Shown: piece by piece, positions 59,755 to 64,000 of the stretch
Layout: each line of letters opens with the position of its first letter
How positions within the stretch are numbered: position 1 is the first letter of the stretch
Assembly (NCBI GenBank): GCA_030625885.1
Contig: DAOUPZ010000001.1
Span: 62,001-126,000, forward strand
Direction of reading: 5' to 3'
Length of the DNA stretch: 64,000 nucleotides
Origin: Clostridia bacterium
GTDB lineage: Bacteria; Bacillota; DAOUPZ01
Notes under the pieces: model-generated
The model's database searches: none
Seen by the model: only the letters and a program-made list of their open reading frames with translations
Told to the model about the DNA's origin: nothing
Program-made: the position numbers and the translations under genes

Positions 59755-61350
59755 ATGATTCGTGTAGTGGGAATAAAGATTTCTATAGATAAAGGGAAAG
59801 AAGAAATCGTAAAAGTAATATTAAAAAAGCTAAAAATAAAGGAACAGGATTTATTATCTTGGAAAATATTTAAGCAATCTATTGATGCACGCAAAAAAAA
59901 TGATATTTATTTTGTATATACCATCGATATAAAGGTAAAGAATGAAGAGAAGTTTTTAAAGAAAATAAAGGACAAAAACATTTCAAAAGCACCAAAGATG
60001 GGGTATGATTATGTATCAACAGGTTCTGAGAAATTGTTGCAACGACCGGTCATTATTGGGACTGGTCCTGCTGGTTTATTTGCTGGCCTTGTTTTGTCTC
60101 AAATGGGGTATGAACCCATATTGTTGGAAAGAGGGGCGGATGTGGAAACCCGTACCCGAATTGTAAAGACATTTTGGGATGAGGGTAAGCTTGATACGAA
60201 ATGCAATGTGCAATTTGGGGAAGGGGGAGCAGGTACTTTTTCTGATGGCAAGTTAACGACAGGAATCAATGATAAACGGTGCCGCAAAGCGCTGGAAGAG
60301 TTCATTCGGTTTGGGGCACCAGAGGATATTTTATATGTCAGCAAGGCACATGTGGGTACGGATAAATTAAAAAAAATTGTTAAAAGTATGCGACAGGAAA
60401 TTATTAAATTAGGTGGTCAGGTTCGTTTCAATAGTACAGTAACGGATCTTATTGTAGAAAAAGGGAAGATAACGGGTGTTGTTATTAATAATGAGGAAAC
60501 ATTAAATGCAGAAGCGCTCGTATTGGCTGTTGGTCATAGCGCTCGGGATACATTTGAGATGATTTATAATAAAGGAATCCATATCATTCAGAAATCTTTT
60601 TCAATCGGTGTGCGGATTGAGCATCCGCAATCCTTAATTAATCAGTCACAGTATGGGCAATTTGCCAATCACAAGCACTTGGGTGCAGCGGATTATAAAT
60701 TATCTCATCATTTCCCCAATGGCCGTTCTGCGTATACTTTTTGTATGTGCCCTGGTGGTGTGGTTGTGGCTGCCGCTTCGGAAACAGGTAGACTCGTGAC
60801 CAATGGGATGAGCGAATATGCGCGGAATCAAGAAAATGCCAATAGTGCGTTGTTGGTTGGAGTAAAGACGGAGGATTTTGGCAGCGCTCATCCGTTAGCG
60901 GGTGTAGAATTTCAACGCAAATGGGAGACTAAAGCCTTTGAATTAGGCGGGAACAATTATCATGCGCCTGCACAACGAGTAGGTGATTTTCTGGCTGGCA
61001 GACCATCACAAAGTTTGGGAAAGGTACAGTCAACGTACAAGCCCGGCGTGATTTTGACCGATTTGAAAGGTTGCCTTCCGGAGTATGTCATTGAAACCAT
61101 GAGAGCGGGTATTTTGGAATTTGATAAAAAGATTAAAGGGTTTGCACTTCCTGATGCCGTTATGACCGGGGTAGAGACCCGCAGTTCTTCTCCCGTGCGC
61201 ATCATGCGTAATGAGAACTATGAATCCAGTATTGCCGGGCTTTATCCCGCAGGCGAAGGGGCAGGCTATGCAGGAGGCATTATGTCAGCGGCGGTGGATG
61301 GAATCAGGATTGCCGAGCAAATTGCTCTGAAATATAGGCCGCTTAAGTAG
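59755..61350 (+). CDS. FAD-dependent oxidoreductase (COG2509)
   Basis: RPVIIGTGPAGLFAGLVLSQMGYEPILLERG; NVQFGEGGAGTFSDGKLTTG. Confidence 0.93.
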   Translation: MIRVVGIKISIDKGKEEIVKVILKKLKIKEQDLLSWKIFKQSIDARKKNDIYFVYTIDIKVKNEEKFLKKIKDKNISKAPKMGYDYVSTGSEKLLQRPVIIGTGPAGLFAGLVLSQMGYEPILLERGADVETRTRIVKTFWDEGKLDTKCNVQFGEGGAGTFSDGKLTTGINDKRCRKALEEFIRFGAPEDILYVSKAHVGTDKLKKIVKSMRQEIIKLGGQVRFNSTVTDLIVEKGKITGVVINNEETLNAEALVLAVGHSARDTFEMIYNKGIHIIQKSFSIGVRIEHPQSLINQSQYGQFANHKHLGAADYKLSHHFPNGRSAYTFCMCPGGVVVAAASETGRLVTNGMSEYARNQENANSALLVGVKTEDFGSAHPLAGVEFQRKWETKAFELGGNNYHAPAQRVGDFLAGRPSQSLGKVQSTYKPGVILTDLKGCLPEYVIETMRAGILEFDKKIKGFALPDAVMTGVETRSSSPVRIMRNENYESSIAGLYPAGEGAGYAGGIMSAAVDGIRIAEQIALKYRPLK

Positions 61351-61369
61351 GGAGAAACAAAAAAATTTA

Positions 61370-61403
61370 AGGGCAGATGACTCTACCCTTAAAATTTTTT
61401 CTG
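61370..61403. terminator. Rho-independent terminator
   Basis: taagggcagatgactctacccttaaaatttttt. Confidence 0.7.
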
Positions 61404-61406
61404 ATA

Positions 61407-61907
61407 TTATGGACAGCTACTTGGACAATCTATAGTAACAGTTATTGTACCAGGAATTTTATAAACGCCATCTTCAACTAGGGTGGCGTTGTCAACATCA
61501 ATAGTAGGGGTAATGGTTATACAGTCACAATCAAGATCACAGCAACAGTCCGGGCAGCAAATGCATAATGGGTCATCGTCTTTATCAAAGCAGACACATT
61601 CTTTACAACATATTCTAGTGTGTTTACTATCGATACCTTCAATTTGCATTCCTACTACGATTTGAACGCAGCCCACAATTTTTAGGGCTTTTAATTTCAC
61701 ATCGCATTGTATTTCTGTCGTGGGACCACAACCGGATACAGGAATATCTACATTTTCTATTGTTATGGTATCTGTGTAGCATTCAAGACAATTTTTAACA
61801 ATAGCACCATTTGTATTATTTTTATTAGCGGTGGCATCGCCGGGAACGATGACATAGCAAGTAAAATCTTTTTCTAAGGGCGTATTACAATCTAAGCATT
61901 CTGTCAT
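61407..61907 (-). CDS. Cys-rich hypothetical protein, possibly spore-surface
   Basis: TECLDCNTPLEKD..., CCKECVCFDKDDDPLCICCPDCCCDLDCDCITI. Confidence 0.6.
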   Translation of the reverse strand: MTECLDCNTPLEKDFTCYVIVPGDATANKNNTNGAIVKNCLECYTDTITIENVDIPVSGCGPTTEIQCDVKLKALKIVGCVQIVVGMQIEGIDSKHTRICCKECVCFDKDDDPLCICCPDCCCDLDCDCITITPTIDVDNATLVEDGVYKIPGTITVTIDCPSSCP

Positions 61908-62004
61908 AAGAATTCCTCCTTTCTAAGTTTAATTTATTCACTACATTATATGAATTAGAATAAAACGCGTTACAAAAAATTACATATATCCCATTTAATG
62001 ATCA

Positions 62005-62745
62005 TTACTTTGCATATAAAATAATATTGTCTATAAAGTAAGTAGATGAATGCGTACAAAATTTATACCCTGTATCAATTTGTAGTTTGGTTTGGGTAGT
62101 GGAGCCAGAGTTAAAGAGAATTCGATAGAACGTGTAATGGGGTTGGCAGTGAAGTTTGAAGTGTAAATTGCAAATATATACGTATAGGGTAGGGGCGAGT
62201 GTTTGCGGTGTTGTTCTGGCATTAATTTCTATGAAATAATAGGTATCAGGTGCTAAAGTAACTTCCTGATTTATTCCTCCTAAAGCGCTGTAAGCGTGCT
62301 TGGGTAGAAATAATTTTAAAGCTTTTTCTCCAATTAAAACACATTCTGGTGTATCAATGATCTCTACTTCACCTTTATTTTTTTCAATTTTACTCCAGTT
62401 AGACAAGTCTTCATTAAAGAGGTTATTATGAATTAAGTTACCCGGTGAAAGTATTTTTTTCTCATTGGGTATATAGGGCTTAATTTCAGTAGGCGCATTT
62501 TGTTGTGGTAACTGTGGTTGCTTCGTTACTTCTGAGGATTTTGATAGTTGTGATTGTGGTACTTTTGGAGGGTCTGGTATTTGTTGTGATTCTTGATTTT
62601 TTGGCAATTTTGGAGAGGTTTTAGTTTTTGATTGCTTAAGTTGTTCAAATTCCTCGGGTGTTAAATAATCATTCCAATTTCTAGGATCTAATTGTTTGTG
62701 AACCATATGAAAAGATATCGTTTTATAACCTGCATTGTTGTTCAT
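62005..62745 (-). CDS. Hypothetical with Pro/Gln-rich linker and C-terminal NTTRR-F1/CBM-like beta domain
   Basis: NLIHNNLFNEDLSNWSKIE...CVLIGEKALKLFLPKHAYSALGGINQEVTLAPDTYYFIEINART. Confidence 0.5.
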   Translation of the reverse strand: MNNNAGYKTISFHMVHKQLDPRNWNDYLTPEEFEQLKQSKTKTSPKLPKNQESQQIPDPPKVPQSQLSKSSEVTKQPQLPQQNAPTEIKPYIPNEKKILSPGNLIHNNLFNEDLSNWSKIEKNKGEVEIIDTPECVLIGEKALKLFLPKHAYSALGGINQEVTLAPDTYYFIEINARTTPQTLAPTLYVYICNLHFKLHCQPHYTFYRILFNSGSTTQTKLQIDTGYKFCTHSSTYFIDNIILYAK

Positions 62746-63033
62746 AATTAACCCTCCTTTCGCTATTTTACTTTTAATTCATTTTATGTATTTTTTTTTA
62801 TTTAGTTACAAGTTTTTGTTTAAATGAAAGTATTTTGTTATAATGTTTTAATTTTACACGAGTTCAAAAATCCTTGAATTTTCATTATGAGAAAATTGGA
62901 TAATGGAATAGAAAACAAAGCAAAGATGTAGTAAAATGATTAAGAGAAAGCAATAGAGTAAAGTATAATGAAAAGAGCATAAAAAAGTTGTTTAATTATA
63001 AAATATAAAAGTGTAAAAGAAGGGGGAAAATAT

Positions 63034-63600
63034 ATGGAGAAAGTTGTTTTATTGTCGGGAAGTCCTAAAATGGATGGTAACACCATGCAGGTATTAGGAG
63101 AATGCAAGAACGTAATAGAAAAACAAGGGTTGGAAGCTAATGTGATTTCATTATCAGGTAAGACAATTGAGGGTTGTAAAGCGTGTGGTGCTTGTAAAAA
63201 AACGGGTAAATGCAGCTTAAACGATGGTTTAAATGAGATTATTGACGCGGTAAGAGAGGCTAAAGGATTTATTGTCGGGGCGCCTGTGTATTTTGGCACG
63301 GCGAGGGGAGACTTAATGAATGCCATTCAACGTATTGGGATGGTTTCTTATGGTACGGATCGTTTTTTGTCATGGAAAGTTGGAGGCCCCATTGTAGTGG
63401 GAAGAAGAGGCGGTCACACATCTTCTTACCAGGAAATGTTAATGTTTTATTTTATTAATGATATGATTGTCCCGGGATCTAATTATTGGAATATTGTTTT
63501 TGGTAAAAAGCCCGGTGAAGCCATGAAGGATGAAGAAGGTTTAGAAACCGTCAAACGTTTTTCAGAGAATGTAGCTAATTTGATAAAGAAGATTTATTAA
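63034..63600 (+). CDS. Flavodoxin-family NAD(P)H-dependent oxidoreductase (iron-sulfur-flavoprotein-like)
   Basis: KVVLLSGSPKMDGNTMQVL; GCKACGACKKTGKC; GFIVGAPVYFGTARGDLMNAIQR. Confidence 0.92.
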   Translation: MEKVVLLSGSPKMDGNTMQVLGECKNVIEKQGLEANVISLSGKTIEGCKACGACKKTGKCSLNDGLNEIIDAVREAKGFIVGAPVYFGTARGDLMNAIQRIGMVSYGTDRFLSWKVGGPIVVGRRGGHTSSYQEMLMFYFINDMIVPGSNYWNIVFGKKPGEAMKDEEGLETVKRFSENVANLIKKIY

Positions 63601-63603
63601 AGA

Positions 63604-63632
63604 AAAGGGCCGAATTAATTTTCGGCCTTTCT
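63604..63632 (+). terminator. Rho-independent terminator
   Basis: aagggccgaattaattttcggcctttctt. Confidence 0.75.
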
Positions 63633-63851
63633 TAATGAGTTCGAAAGCATAGCTTTTTATTTCTTTAGCTTTTAGCCTTAAGCTTAAAAACCCTAAAGGG
63701 GTTTTTCTTATTTTACCCATAGTTTATATGAGAATGAAGTAACCAATATATCAATAAATGCATATTATGTTAATATATGGATTAATATCTAAAATTTTGT
63801 TTTACTAATGGTAAACCGTGATAAAAATTAAATTAAAAGGATGTGAGGGCT

Positions 63852-64000
63852 ATGAGTAACGGTGGGTGTTGTAGTAGAGGAACACCAGGACCGCGTGGAC
63901 CACAAGGGCCACCAGGACCCCAGGGGCCGCCGGGATCACAAGGACCGCCTGGGCCGCCGGGAACGTCTGGATTACGAGGCGCTGTTTGTTGTTGCTCTGG
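63852..64000 (+). CDS. Collagen-like Gly-X-Y protein, 3' truncated by window
   Basis: [50 protein letters not shown]...; aaaaggatgtgagggct upstream; not in ORF track. Confidence 0.85.
   Translation, partial: MSNGGCCSRGTPGPRGPQGPPGPQGPPGSQGPPGPPGTSGLRGAVCCCS

Overview
This is a 64 kb, low-GC window that looks like a spore-forming, anaerobic Firmicute (Clostridia-like); the taxonomy is inferred from gene content only. It opens with the C-terminal 45 codons of an HgcB-type ferredoxin (CMECGAC ... GVGCA ... CC), the mercury-methylation partner protein. It closes inside a Cys-rich collagen-like (G-X-Y) gene that looks like a spore-surface protein. Between them are:
- a secreted papain/TPR/Ig-like protease
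- a surface-glycan cluster (two GT-C-like membrane proteins, GT2, methyltransferase, galU)
- two patatin-like lipases and two nitrilase-family hydrolases
- DMT and LysE transporters and a split ThrE exporter
- a Phd/RelE-type TA module beside a decayed MNT gene
- an 8 kb cluster of poorly characterised membrane proteins (DUF2339/DUF3999-like plus paralogues with a shared N-terminal anchor)
- pabABC
- an XPD/DinG-type helicase with a probable N-terminal PD-(D/E)XK nuclease
- an MCP, a ClpE-like ATPase, a 7TM-GGDEF protein, dUTPase and a PocR-PAS histidine kinase
- cspA, a T-box leader with glyS, DegV, and a Y-family polymerase with a LexA-like box
- an NSS transporter with an unannotated 37-aa MetS-like subunit
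- ferritin, an rRNA methyltransferase, a CwlJ/GerQ-like pair and two FAD oxidoreductases.
The strongest non-coding signals are three dispersed repeat families. One is a palindromic repeat that overlaps upstream stop codons (2 copies). One is a TIR-bearing MITE-like element with a GGGGACA...TGTCCCC hairpin (4 copies, 2 internally deleted). One is a terminator-hairpin plus ATTGAYA heptamer-array element (2 related copies). I did not find one obvious new defence or biosynthetic system. The best candidates for undescribed biology are the 17-25 kb unknown cluster, the repeat elements and the RemA-like protein.
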